Source: Desulfovibrionaceae bacterium (lineage in GTDB: Bacteria; Desulfobacterota; Desulfovibrionia; Desulfovibrionales; Desulfovibrionaceae). Taken from it: 32,835 nucleotides of DNA. A program made the position numbers and the translations under genes. Location: NCBI GenBank assembly GCA_022510785.1, contig JAFLSV010000023.1, forward strand, positions 1 to 32,835, in the 5' to 3' direction. The notes under the pieces were generated by a model, which had not been told where the DNA came from, made no database searches, and was given only the letters and a program-made list of their open reading frames with translations. Below are positions 1 through 7,336 of the stretch, piece by piece (the first letter of the stretch is position 1; every line of letters begins with the position of its first letter).

Positions 1-78
1 GCCAAGGGCGACCGCGTGGGCGACCTGTACCAGCTCTATCAGGTGAGCCCCGAAGGCGAGTTCAAGGTCAGGCGTTAA
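1..78 (+). CDS. C-terminal end of an upstream protein, probably the liv ABC substrate-binding protein (partial)
   Basis: The first 25 codons of the window read in frame to a TAA at 76-78 and end in VSPEGEFKVRR. The frame is open from the window edge, so the start lies outside. The ending fits the last strand of periplasmic binding proteins of the LivK/LivJ type, and the gene sits directly before livH, where the binding protein gene is usually found. The visible part is too short to prove the family, so the assignment rests mainly on context. Confidence 0.55.
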   Translation, partial: AKGDRVGDLYQLYQVSPEGEFKVRR

Positions 79-110
79 GGCGCTTCCCGGTCACATCGGG
101 GGCCGCGTCC

Positions 111-1016
111 ATGGAACAGTTTCTGCAGCAGCTCATCAACGGCCTGGTCATAGGCGGCATCTACGCGCTGGTGGCCCTCGGCTACACCATGGTGTACGGG
201 GTGCTCAAGCTCATCAACTTCGCCCACGGCGATTTGTTCACCATTGGCGCGTATCTCGGCATGACGCTGTTCGTCAGCATGTCTCTGGCGGGCAGGGTGC
301 CGCCCTGGATCGCCATTCCCCTGGTGGCGCTCATGGTCATGGGGCTGGTGGCGCTTCTGGGCTGGCTTTTGGAGCGCACGGCCTACCGTCCCCTGCGCCG
401 GGCCAACCGCCTGTCCGCCGTGGTGTCGGCCCTGGGGGCCTCCATCTTTTTCCAGAACGCGGTCATGCTTATCTGGGGCGCCCAGTACCGGGTCTATCCG
501 GAGGCCATGCGGCCCACGGCCATCCTGCATGTGTCCGGCATGGGCATTCCCGCCATCCGCCTGGTTCTCATCGCGGCCTCGGTGCTGCTCATGCTGGCCC
601 TGTACTGGTTCATCAACCGCACGCGCACGGGCACAGCCATCCGCGCGGCGGCCATCGACCAGGGGGCGGCCCGGCTCATGGGCATCAATGTGGATCGCAT
701 CATCGCCCTGGTTTTCCTGATTGGGCCGGGGCTGGGCGGCGTGGCCGGGGTCATGGTGGGGCTGGCCTACGGGCAGCTTGACTTCAGCATGGGCTTTTCT
801 TACGGGCTCAAGGCCTTTACCGCCGCCATCCTGGGCGGCATCGGCAACATACCAGGGGCCATGCTCGGCGGCATGCTGCTGGGCCTTATCGAAACCCTGG
901 GGGCGGCCTATCTGACCATAGCCTGGAAGGACGCCCTGTCCTTCCTGGTGCTCATTCTCATTCTCATCATCCGCCCCACGGGGATTCTCGGCGAACGTGT
1001 GGCCGACAAGCTATGA
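111..1016 (+). CDS. livH: Branched-chain amino acid ABC transporter permease LivH
   Basis: This 301-residue inner-membrane protein is one of two permease subunits of a high-affinity importer for branched-chain or related amino acids. The N-terminus (FLQQLINGLVIGGIYALVAL, residues 4-23) followed by GYTMVYGVLKLINFAHGD is the hallmark of LivH. About eight hydrophobic segments are visible. The C-terminal part has the conserved AFTAAILGGIGNIPGAMLGG loop thought to contact the ATPase. Length matches the family (about 290-310). The start ATG follows a G-rich stretch at 98-102 rather than a classical ribosome site. Its stop overlaps the livM start as ATGA, so the two permeases are translationally coupled. 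Confidence 0.93.
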   Translation: MEQFLQQLINGLVIGGIYALVALGYTMVYGVLKLINFAHGDLFTIGAYLGMTLFVSMSLAGRVPPWIAIPLVALMVMGLVALLGWLLERTAYRPLRRANRLSAVVSALGASIFFQNAVMLIWGAQYRVYPEAMRPTAILHVSGMGIPAIRLVLIAASVLLMLALYWFINRTRTGTAIRAAAIDQGAARLMGINVDRIIALVFLIGPGLGGVAGVMVGLAYGQLDFSMGFSYGLKAFTAAILGGIGNIPGAMLGGMLLGLIETLGAAYLTIAWKDALSFLVLILILIIRPTGILGERVADKL

Positions 1017-2089
1017 AGAGCTTTACCCTTCCGTCCATCCCCCAGCGCGCCCGCGTTCCGCTCATGCTGGCCCTGGCGCTGGCCATGGCCCTGCTGCCCC
1101 GGGCGCTCAACTCCTACTGGCTGGACGTCTTCGTCAGCATAGGGCTGGGCACCCTGCTCTCGCTGTCGCTCAACGTCATTCTGGGGCAGGCGGGCATCTT
1201 CAATATGGGACACGCGGCATTCTATGCCGTGGGAGCCTATGTCACGGCCATTCTCAACACGCGCTACGGCATACCGGTTCTGTGGCTCATTCCCGTGGCC
1301 GGGGCGGCGGCGGGGCTCTTCGCCCTGGTGGTGGCCCGCCCCATCATTCACCTGCGCGGCGACTACCTTCTGGTGGTGACCATCGGCATTGTGGAAATTG
1401 TGCGCATTGCCCTGACCAACGACCTGTGGGGTCTCACGGGCGGGGCCAACGGCATTTTCGGCATTGCCCGGCCCGAACTTTTCGGCATCAGAATCCGAAA
1501 GGGCATCCAGTTCTATTACCTCATCTGGGGCGCGGTGGGCCTGACCGTGCTGCTCTTCGCCTGCCTCAACCGCTCGCGCTTTGGGCGGGCCCTGTCCTGC
1601 ATCAAGGAAGACGACGTGGCCGCCGAGGGCTGCGGCATCAACGTGGCCGCCTACAAGCTGGCGGCCTTTGTGCTGGGCGCCTTCTGGGCGGGCATGGCGG
1701 GCACCCTGTTCGCCGCCAAGATGACCATCATTTCCCCGGGCTCGTTCACCTTCTGGGATTCCGTCCTGCTTTTCGCCGCCGTCATTCTGGGCGGCGGCAG
1801 TCAGGCCGGGGTCATTCTGGGGGCCTTTCTGGTCTACGGGCTGCCGGAAATTTTCCGCGACTTCGCCGGGGCACGCATGCTCGTGTTCGGGCTGGCCCTC
1901 ATGATCATGATGGTTATCCGACCCCAGGGCATCCTGCCGCCAGGGGCCAGGCGCTATGACGTGCGCGGCTTTCTCGCGCGGCGGGCCGCGGGCGGCGACG
2001 TGCTGCCCCAGGGCGCGAGCCGGCCCGGTCAGGACGGCGGCGCGGCCGGATGCGCCGGAACAGGCAAAAGCTCGCGCAAAGGCAGGTAA
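1013..2089 (+). CDS. livM: Branched-chain amino acid ABC transporter permease LivM
   Basis: This 358-residue protein is the second permease subunit and pairs with LivH in the inner membrane. The family signature SLNVILGQAGIFNMGHAAFY is present near residues 53-72, and so are the RGDYLLVVTIGIVEIVRI segment and the ATPase-contact loop with AAVILGGGSQAGVILGA. The last 35 or so residues, after GILPPGARRYDV, form a polar Gly/Ala/Arg-rich cytoplasmic tail that varies between relatives. The start codon overlaps the livH stop by four bases. The stop lies six bases before livG, so the cluster reads as one operon. Confidence 0.93.
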   Translation: MKSFTLPSIPQRARVPLMLALALAMALLPRALNSYWLDVFVSIGLGTLLSLSLNVILGQAGIFNMGHAAFYAVGAYVTAILNTRYGIPVLWLIPVAGAAAGLFALVVARPIIHLRGDYLLVVTIGIVEIVRIALTNDLWGLTGGANGIFGIARPELFGIRIRKGIQFYYLIWGAVGLTVLLFACLNRSRFGRALSCIKEDDVAAEGCGINVAAYKLAAFVLGAFWAGMAGTLFAAKMTIISPGSFTFWDSVLLFAAVILGGGSQAGVILGAFLVYGLPEIFRDFAGARMLVFGLALMIMMVIRPQGILPPGARRYDVRGFLARRAAGGDVLPQGASRPGQDGGAAGCAGTGKSSRKGR

Positions 2090-2095
2090 GGACGC

Positions 2096-2860
2096 ATGAG
2101 CACCCTGCTGCGCCTGGAAAACGTCACCAAAAGCTTTGGCGGGCTGGTGGCCGTCAACGACCTGTCCTTCACCGTGGAGGAAGGCGGCGTCATGGGCCTC
2201 ATCGGGCCCAACGGGGCGGGCAAGACCACGGTCTTCAACCTGATTACCGGCAATTATACGCCTGATGCGGGCGATATTCTGTTCCGGGACAAGTCTCTGG
2301 TGGGGCTCAAGCCTCACCAGATAGTCAGCCTGGGCGTGGCCCGCACGTTCCAGTCCATACGGCTCTTTCCCTCCCTGCCCTCCCTGGAAAACGTGCTGGC
2401 CGGCCGCCACTGCCGCATGAAGGCGGGGCTTCTGGCCTCCATGTTCCGCAGCGCGGGGCAGCGGCGCGAGGAAAAGGCCGCTGTGGATCGGGCCATGCGC
2501 GAACTGGAATTTGTGGGTCTGGCCGAATTCTGGAACGAGCGGGGAGGCAGTTTGTCCTATGGCAATCAGCGCCTGCTGGAAATGGCCAGAGCCCTGGCCT
2601 CGGATCCGGCCCTGATTATTCTGGACGAACCCGCGGGCAGCATGAATCAGCCCGAAACCGCGGTGCTTGTGCGCCTCATTGAGGCCATACGCCGTCGGGG
2701 CATTACCGTCATGCTCATTGAGCACGACATGGGTCTGGTCATGAAGGTATGTGAAAAGCTGGTGGTGCTGGAATACGGAGCCAAAATAGCCGACGGCGCG
2801 CCCGACGCCGTGCGCGGCGATCCAAGGGTTATCGAGGCCTATCTGGGGCAGGACGACTGA
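2096..2860 (+). CDS. livG: Branched-chain amino acid ABC transporter ATP-binding protein LivG
   Basis: This 254-residue cytoplasmic ATPase is one of the two nucleotide-binding subunits of the Liv importer. Walker A is GPNGAGKTT at residues 37-45. The signature region reads LSYGNQR from residue 153; the Tyr in place of the usual Gly is typical of LivG. Walker B is ALIILDEP at 172-179, and the switch His is in LIEHDMGLV. The C-terminus IEAYLGQDD is the usual LivG ending. The loop normally written EPAAGMN is EPAGSMN here, a small change near Walker B. An AAGGA ribosome site just precedes the ATG. The next gene, livF, follows after about 110 bases. Confidence 0.93.
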   Translation: MSTLLRLENVTKSFGGLVAVNDLSFTVEEGGVMGLIGPNGAGKTTVFNLITGNYTPDAGDILFRDKSLVGLKPHQIVSLGVARTFQSIRLFPSLPSLENVLAGRHCRMKAGLLASMFRSAGQRREEKAAVDRAMRELEFVGLAEFWNERGGSLSYGNQRLLEMARALASDPALIILDEPAGSMNQPETAVLVRLIEAIRRRGITVMLIEHDMGLVMKVCEKLVVLEYGAKIADGAPDAVRGDPRVIEAYLGQDD

Positions 2861-2969
2861 CAGATTCCCGCAGGCCTCATGCCGCCACGGCAAGCGGAGG
2901 CCGCCCGGCTCACGCTGGGCAATGAAGGCGGCAGCGGCCGGAAAGGCTCTCTGGATGAAAGGAAAACGC

Positions 2970-3677
2970 ATGTTTCTGGAACTGGACAAGCTGCGGGCAG
3001 GCTACGGGCCGGTGGAAGTGCTGCATGAAGTGAGCCTTCATGTGGATGAGGGGGAAATTGTCAGCATTCTGGGGGCCAACGGCGCGGGCAAAACCACCAC
3101 GCTCCAGACCATCAGCGGTCTGGCCGACTACATGGGCGGAGCCATACGCCTGCGGGGCGAAGCCATCCACAGCCTGCCCAGCCATCAGATTGTCAGCCGG
3201 GGGCTTGCCCAGTCGCCGGAGGGGCGCCGCATCTTCGGCACCCTGAGCGTGCTGGAAAATCTGGGCCTGGGCGCGTTTACCGTGCGCAATCAGGCCGCCG
3301 CGGCCCGCACCAGGGACTGGATATTCGAGCTTTTTCCCCGTCTGTACGAGCGGCGCGGCCAGCTGGCGGGCACGCTGTCCGGCGGTGAACAGCAAATGCT
3401 GGCCATCGCCAGGGCCCTCATGGCCCAGCCCAGCCTGCTGCTGCTGGACGAACCCTCCCTGGGCCTGGCCCCCCTGCTGGTCAAGGCCATTTTTGAAACC
3501 GTGCGCAAGGTCAATGAAAGCGGGGTGACCGTTCTCATTGTGGAACAGAACGCCCGCGCGGCCCTCAAGCTGGCCACCCGCGGCTATGTGCTGGAAATGG
3601 GCCGCATTGTCATGGAAGATCGCGCCGAACGGCTCCTCGCCAATCCCAGCGTGCAGCAGGCCTACCTCGGGGCCTGA
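2970..3677 (+). CDS. livF: Branched-chain amino acid ABC transporter ATP-binding protein LivF
   Basis: This is the second ATPase subunit of the Liv importer. The frame is open from 2922, but the ATG at 2970 is preferred. It gives MFLELDKLRAGYG, the normal LivF beginning, it has AAAGGA about seven bases upstream, and it yields 235 residues, the standard length. Walker A is GANGAGKTT at residues 35-43, the signature is LSGGEQQ, and Walker B is LLLLDEPSLGL. The C-terminus VQQAYLGA is typical. It is the last gene of the liv cluster. No clear T-tailed terminator follows, only GC-rich inverted repeats in the next 130 bases. Confidence 0.92.
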   Translation: MFLELDKLRAGYGPVEVLHEVSLHVDEGEIVSILGANGAGKTTTLQTISGLADYMGGAIRLRGEAIHSLPSHQIVSRGLAQSPEGRRIFGTLSVLENLGLGAFTVRNQAAAARTRDWIFELFPRLYERRGQLAGTLSGGEQQMLAIARALMAQPSLLLLDEPSLGLAPLLVKAIFETVRKVNESGVTVLIVEQNARAALKLATRGYVLEMGRIVMEDRAERLLANPSVQQAYLGA

Positions 3678-3995
3678 GCCCATCCCCGGCACGGGCCGCT
3701 CCGCGCCGCCGCCTGACACAGCCCCGCCGCGCCCCGCGCGGCGCCGCATCCCCAACTGATGCCAGACCAGCCTCCGGCCCGGCGGCCTTCCGGCACCGCC
3801 GGCCACGGCACCCGGACGAGGGGAGGACGGGTGTCCGCCCCGGCGCCCCACCACCCAAGGCAACGCAGCTTTTGGCACAAAGTTCGCATATCCCGCACCG
3901 GGAGCCTTCACGGCGCATCCGGCACAGCCGGACTTCCCGACTTTTCAGAACATAAGCATGCGACATTGCAGATTTTTTTACAGGAGTCCACTGTC
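3678..3995 (+). other. GC-rich spacer between the liv and flagellar operons
   Basis: No convincing gene was found in these 318 bases. The first half is very rich in G and C and contains short inverted repeats. One pairs 3729-3733 with 3740-3744, and another is the imperfect pair 3776-3785 and 3796-3804. Neither has a T tract, so termination of the liv transcript is possible but not shown. The second half is less GC-rich and carries the sigma-54-like promoter and the flgI ribosome site. Confidence 0.6.
3873..3888 (+). promoter_or_regulatory. Candidate sigma-54 promoter of the flagellar operon
   Basis: The 16-mer TGGCACAAAGTTCGCA matches the -24/-12 consensus TGGCACRNNNNTTGCA at all fixed positions except one (TCGC for TTGC). 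The GG and GC dinucleotides are separated by exactly ten bases, the spacing the sigma-54 holoenzyme requires. Transcription would start near 3899, about 97 bases before flgI. Sigma-54 control of hook and junction genes is common among flagellated bacteria with an FlrC-type activator. The activator binding site was not identified. Confidence 0.6.
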
Positions 3996-5141
3996 ATGAT
4001 CATGACACAACCCCTTCGCCCGACCCGGATATCGTCCGTTCTCCGTCGCTTTGCCTCCGCGCTGACCGCGGCGCTCGTCCTTCTGGAACTGGCCGCGCCC
4101 CGTCCGGCCGAAGCCGTGCGCATCAAGGATATTGCCTCCTTTTCCGGCGTGCGCGACAACCAGCTGGTGGGCTATGGCCTGGTCATCGGCCTGGGCGGCA
4201 CGGGCGACTCCAGAGACGCCTTTACCTCCGACGCGCTGTCCAACATGATGGAACGCATGGGCGTGGCCATGGATCCCTCAAAGCTCAGGGCCCGCAATGT
4301 GGCCTCGGTCATGGTCACGGCCAATCTGCCCGTGTCGGCCAAGGCCGGTTCAAACATCGACGTGACCATTTCGAGCATAGGCAGCGCCACCAGCCTTCAG
4401 GGCGGCGTGCTGCTGCAAACCCCGCTCAAGGGCATTGACGGCAAGGTGTACGCCCTGGCCCAGGGGCCGCTTATCCTCGGCGGCTACACGGCCGACGGCG
4501 CGGCGGCCCGCACCCAGAAAAACAGCACCACGGTGGGCAGCATTCCCGGCGGCGCCACGGTGGAACGCGAAGTACCCTTCTCGTTCAACAATCAGAGCCA
4601 GCTGACCCTGCACATGCAGGTGGCGGACTTTTCCACCACCCAGCAGGTGGTGGAGCGCCTCAACCAGAGCCTGGGCGGCAACTTTGCCAGCGCCCCCGAC
4701 GTGAGCACCGTGACCATCCAGGTGCCCGGGCCCTATCAGGGCAACCTGGTGCCCCTGCTGGCTTCGGTGGAAAACCTGGAAGTCACGCCGGAAGGCCGGG
4801 CCAAGGTGGTGGTGGACGAAAAGACCGGCACCATCGTCATTGGACGCGATGTGCGCCTGGCGCGGGTGGCCGTGGCCCACGGCAGCCTGCAGGTCACCGT
4901 GCAGGAAAGCACCCAGGTCTCGCAGCCCGGGCCCTTCAGCCAGGGCCAGACCGTGGCCAGCCCGGTGACTGACGTGGAGACCCGCGAGGAAAACCGCAGC
5001 CTGAACATCGTCAACGGGGCCACCCTGCAGGAGCTGGTGGACGGACTGAACTCCATCGGCGCCACCCCGCGCGATCTCATCTCAATACTGAGAAATCTCA
5101 AGGCGTCCGGCGCATTGTACGCGGATCTGGAGGTGATCTGA
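3996..5141 (+). CDS. flgI: Flagellar P-ring protein FlgI
   Basis: This 381-residue periplasmic protein polymerises into the P ring, the bushing around the rod in the peptidoglycan layer. The frame is open further upstream, but the ATG at 3996 has CAGGAG nine bases before it and is followed by a clear signal peptide: [19 protein letters not shown], with likely cleavage after AEA at residue 40. The mature part begins [31 protein letters not shown], the most conserved FlgI segment (given here as a description of about 30 residues, not a motif). The C-terminus [28 protein letters not shown] is equally typical. FlgI is the first gene of the flagellar operon here; the L-ring gene flgH and flgA are not in the window. 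Confidence 0.95.
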   Translation: MIMTQPLRPTRISSVLRRFASALTAALVLLELAAPRPAEAVRIKDIASFSGVRDNQLVGYGLVIGLGGTGDSRDAFTSDALSNMMERMGVAMDPSKLRARNVASVMVTANLPVSAKAGSNIDVTISSIGSATSLQGGVLLQTPLKGIDGKVYALAQGPLILGGYTADGAAARTQKNSTTVGSIPGGATVEREVPFSFNNQSQLTLHMQVADFSTTQQVVERLNQSLGGNFASAPDVSTVTIQVPGPYQGNLVPLLASVENLEVTPEGRAKVVVDEKTGTIVIGRDVRLARVAVAHGSLQVTVQESTQVSQPGPFSQGQTVASPVTDVETREENRSLNIVNGATLQELVDGLNSIGATPRDLISILRNLKASGALYADLEVI

Positions 5142-5142
5142 T

Positions 5143-6810
5143 ATGTCCATGTCATACGCTCTCAATCCCGAACAGGCCGTCAACGCGGCCGCCCAGCAGG
5201 ACATCAACGCCCGGCGCCGCAGCATCGAAGCGCTGTCCAAGACCGACGACCCCGCGGTCAAGCGGGCCAAGCTGCAAAACGCCTGCGAAGGCTTTGAAGC
5301 CATCTTCCTGCAAAAAATGTGGGAGCAGATGCGGGCCACCCTGCCCAAAGACGGCCTCACGCACAGCAAGGAAGAGGAAATGTGGCAGTCCATGTACGCC
5401 CAGGAGCTGGGCAAGAGCATGGCCTCGGCGGGCGGCATCGGTCTGGCCGACATGATGATGCGCCAGCTGGATCGCACCGACGGCGCCATGAGCGACGCCA
5501 CCAGGCAGAGCACCGTGCGCCGCGCGGGTCTGAACGTGCCCCCGGCCCCCCTGATGCCGCCTGCCGCCGCGTCGCCGGCTCCTTCCGCCTCCGCCGCCGC
5601 GCAGCTCGAAAGCGCGCCCGGCCCTGACCCCGCGCCATCCCAGGCGCTCCTGCACGGTATTTATGAGGGGGAAGCGCCTCAGGCGGGGGAAAGCCCGGAC
5701 GAGGCCACTGACGCCGCCGGCGCTCCCGCAGCAGCCGCCGCTTCCATCCCTGGGGCGGAAGCCGACGCCACCCCGGCCAGCGTCCGTCAAACTCTTGACG
5801 AACTGGCCGCGCGGCTCGGCGTACCCCCCGTGACACAAGCGGTCACGCAAAGCGCCCGGAGTTCCGCCGGCGTGACCAGTGTGGCTAACGCGCGCGATCT
5901 GCCCGGGGACGCCGTGATCACCCGCAGAACCTATCAGACCAACCTGCCGCCCTCGCAGCGCAAGGCCGCGCTCTTCACCGGCAGCCCGGACAGCGCCGCA
6001 AACACGCCCTACACGCGGGCCCCCCTGTCCACGGCGGCGTCGCCCACCGGGCCCGCTCAGGCCCCAGGGCAGGCAGGCAGCCTGCCCGCCGCGCCCGTGA
6101 ATCCTTCCGCGCGGGCCACAGCCCCGGCCAGCGGCGGCCAGGCCGCCGCGCCGCGCCCCCTCACGCCGGGCGTGCCCGCGCCGGAACAGGATATTCTGGC
6201 GGGGATCACGGCCCGCTTTGTCCCCACAGGTCTGACCATCGCCCAGACTGAGGCCGCGCCGGCCGGGGCCCCGCGCCCTGCCGCGGCAAGCGGCGAGCCT
6301 GCGGATCCGCCCGTCCAGGCGGCGGGCGGCCCGGCTCTGGCTGGCCCGGAACTCGTGATGGAACCCGTGGCCCTGGGCAACCCCGCCCCGCCCGCGGGCA
6401 GTCTGGAGGCTCCGGTGACGGGCGGGATCAGCTCCGGCTTTGGCTGGAGACTTGACCCCTTCACCGCGCGGCGCACCTGGCACGCCGGGGTGGACATCAA
6501 GGCCGAGCCCGGCGAAAGCGTGCGCTCCGCCCGCTCCGGAGTGGTAACCTTTGCCGGCGAGCACAGCGAACTGGGGCAGGTGGTGGTGGTGGATCACGGC
6601 GACGGCCTGCGCACCTTTTACGGACACAACCAGGAACTGAGCGTGAGCGCGGGCCAGCGTGTTGAGGCAGGCACGGAACTTGCAAAGGCAGGGGCAAGCG
6701 GTCGCGCCGCGGGAACCCACGTTCATTTTGAAGTCCGCCGCGGCGACCTGGCCCTTAACCCGGAACCCCTACTGCGGCAAAGCCATACGCAGGTGGCCGA
6801 AGCCCGCTGA
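5143..6810 (+). CDS. flgJ: FlgJ-type rod-binding protein fused to an M23 peptidase domain
   Basis: This 555-residue protein has three parts. Residues about 40-110 form the FlgJ rod-binding domain (ACEGFEAIFLQKMWEQMRAT, then MWQSMYAQELGKSMA), which caps the growing rod. Residues about 115-420 are a long Ala/Pro-rich low-complexity linker. Residues about 425-545 form an M23 (LytM-type) zinc endopeptidase domain with all the expected ligands: H447 and D451 in HAGVD, H495 in YGHN, and H526/H528 in HVHFEV. In enterobacterial FlgJ the enzymatic half is instead a glycoside hydrolase, so here the wall-opening activity would cut cross-link peptides rather than glycan. A strong ribosome site, GGAGGTGATC, lies at 5129-5138 inside the end of flgI. 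An ATG at 5149 is an alternative start. Confidence 0.88.
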   Translation: MSMSYALNPEQAVNAAAQQDINARRRSIEALSKTDDPAVKRAKLQNACEGFEAIFLQKMWEQMRATLPKDGLTHSKEEEMWQSMYAQELGKSMASAGGIGLADMMMRQLDRTDGAMSDATRQSTVRRAGLNVPPAPLMPPAAASPAPSASAAAQLESAPGPDPAPSQALLHGIYEGEAPQAGESPDEATDAAGAPAAAAASIPGAEADATPASVRQTLDELAARLGVPPVTQAVTQSARSSAGVTSVANARDLPGDAVITRRTYQTNLPPSQRKAALFTGSPDSAANTPYTRAPLSTAASPTGPAQAPGQAGSLPAAPVNPSARATAPASGGQAAAPRPLTPGVPAPEQDILAGITARFVPTGLTIAQTEAAPAGAPRPAAASGEPADPPVQAAGGPALAGPELVMEPVALGNPAPPAGSLEAPVTGGISSGFGWRLDPFTARRTWHAGVDIKAEPGESVRSARSGVVTFAGEHSELGQVVVVDHGDGLRTFYGHNQELSVSAGQRVEAGTELAKAGASGRAAGTHVHFEVRRGDLALNPEPLLRQSHTQVAEAR

Positions 6811-6829
6811 AGGCAAGGAGAACAGCACC

Positions 6830-7294
6830 ATGTACAGTCTGATATACGGCAATCTTGACCGCCAGGCCAAAGCGCTGACGCTGCTCGGCGAGCTTCTGGA
6901 TGAAGAATTTTCCCTGCTTGTCAAGCACGACACCGAAGCTGTCATGGGGCTGGAATTTTCCATTCACGAGCTCCTGCGCCAGCTGAGCGTGGAAAAGGAA
7001 TCCGTCATCCGCCGTCTGGGCGGCGGCAAGGTGCTGGACTATGCCCAGATGCTGCCCCCGGAACAGGGCGAAGCGCTGAACGAGTTGTGGAACGCCATTG
7101 ACGAGGGCGAACAGAACTGCGCCCGCCAGGCTTCGCGCAATACCGAGCTGTCCCTGGGACTTATGGATCAGAGCAAGCATATGCTCGACTATTTGCATGC
7201 GCGTCTTCTGCCCCCCCAGCAGGATACCTATGGCCGCCAGGGCCGCTACACCCAGTCCCGGCCGGCCGCCGCGCTGCTTTCCGGCAGATTGTAA
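6830..7294 (+). CDS. flgN: FlgN-type flagellar export chaperone
   Basis: This 154-residue protein is predicted to be almost entirely helical with a Pro/Gln-rich tail. FlgN proteins bind the C-termini of FlgK and FlgL in the cytoplasm and deliver them to the export gate. The location directly before flgK, the size and the helical heptad-rich character (LLGELLDEEFSLL, IHELLRQLSVEKESVIRRL) support the call. FlgN is weakly conserved, so sequence alone is modest evidence. The ATG at 6830 has AAGGAG nine bases upstream and starts 19 bases after flgJ; the same frame is open into flgJ, but that part is an overlap shadow. No flgM (anti-sigma factor) gene lies beside it. Confidence 0.78.
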   Translation: MYSLIYGNLDRQAKALTLLGELLDEEFSLLVKHDTEAVMGLEFSIHELLRQLSVEKESVIRRLGGGKVLDYAQMLPPEQGEALNELWNAIDEGEQNCARQASRNTELSLGLMDQSKHMLDYLHARLLPPQQDTYGRQGRYTQSRPAAALLSGRL

Positions 7295-7336
7295 GCCTTT
7301 CGCTGAAATTCCTCCATGCCAGGCTAAGGAACAGTT

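Noticed and set aside
908..2989. Very long open frame of about 690 codons on the minus strand
   Set aside because: It lies exactly opposite livM, livG and the livF start. Its translation is a Gly/His/Gln-rich composition typical of antisense frames in GC-rich genes, with no family motif.
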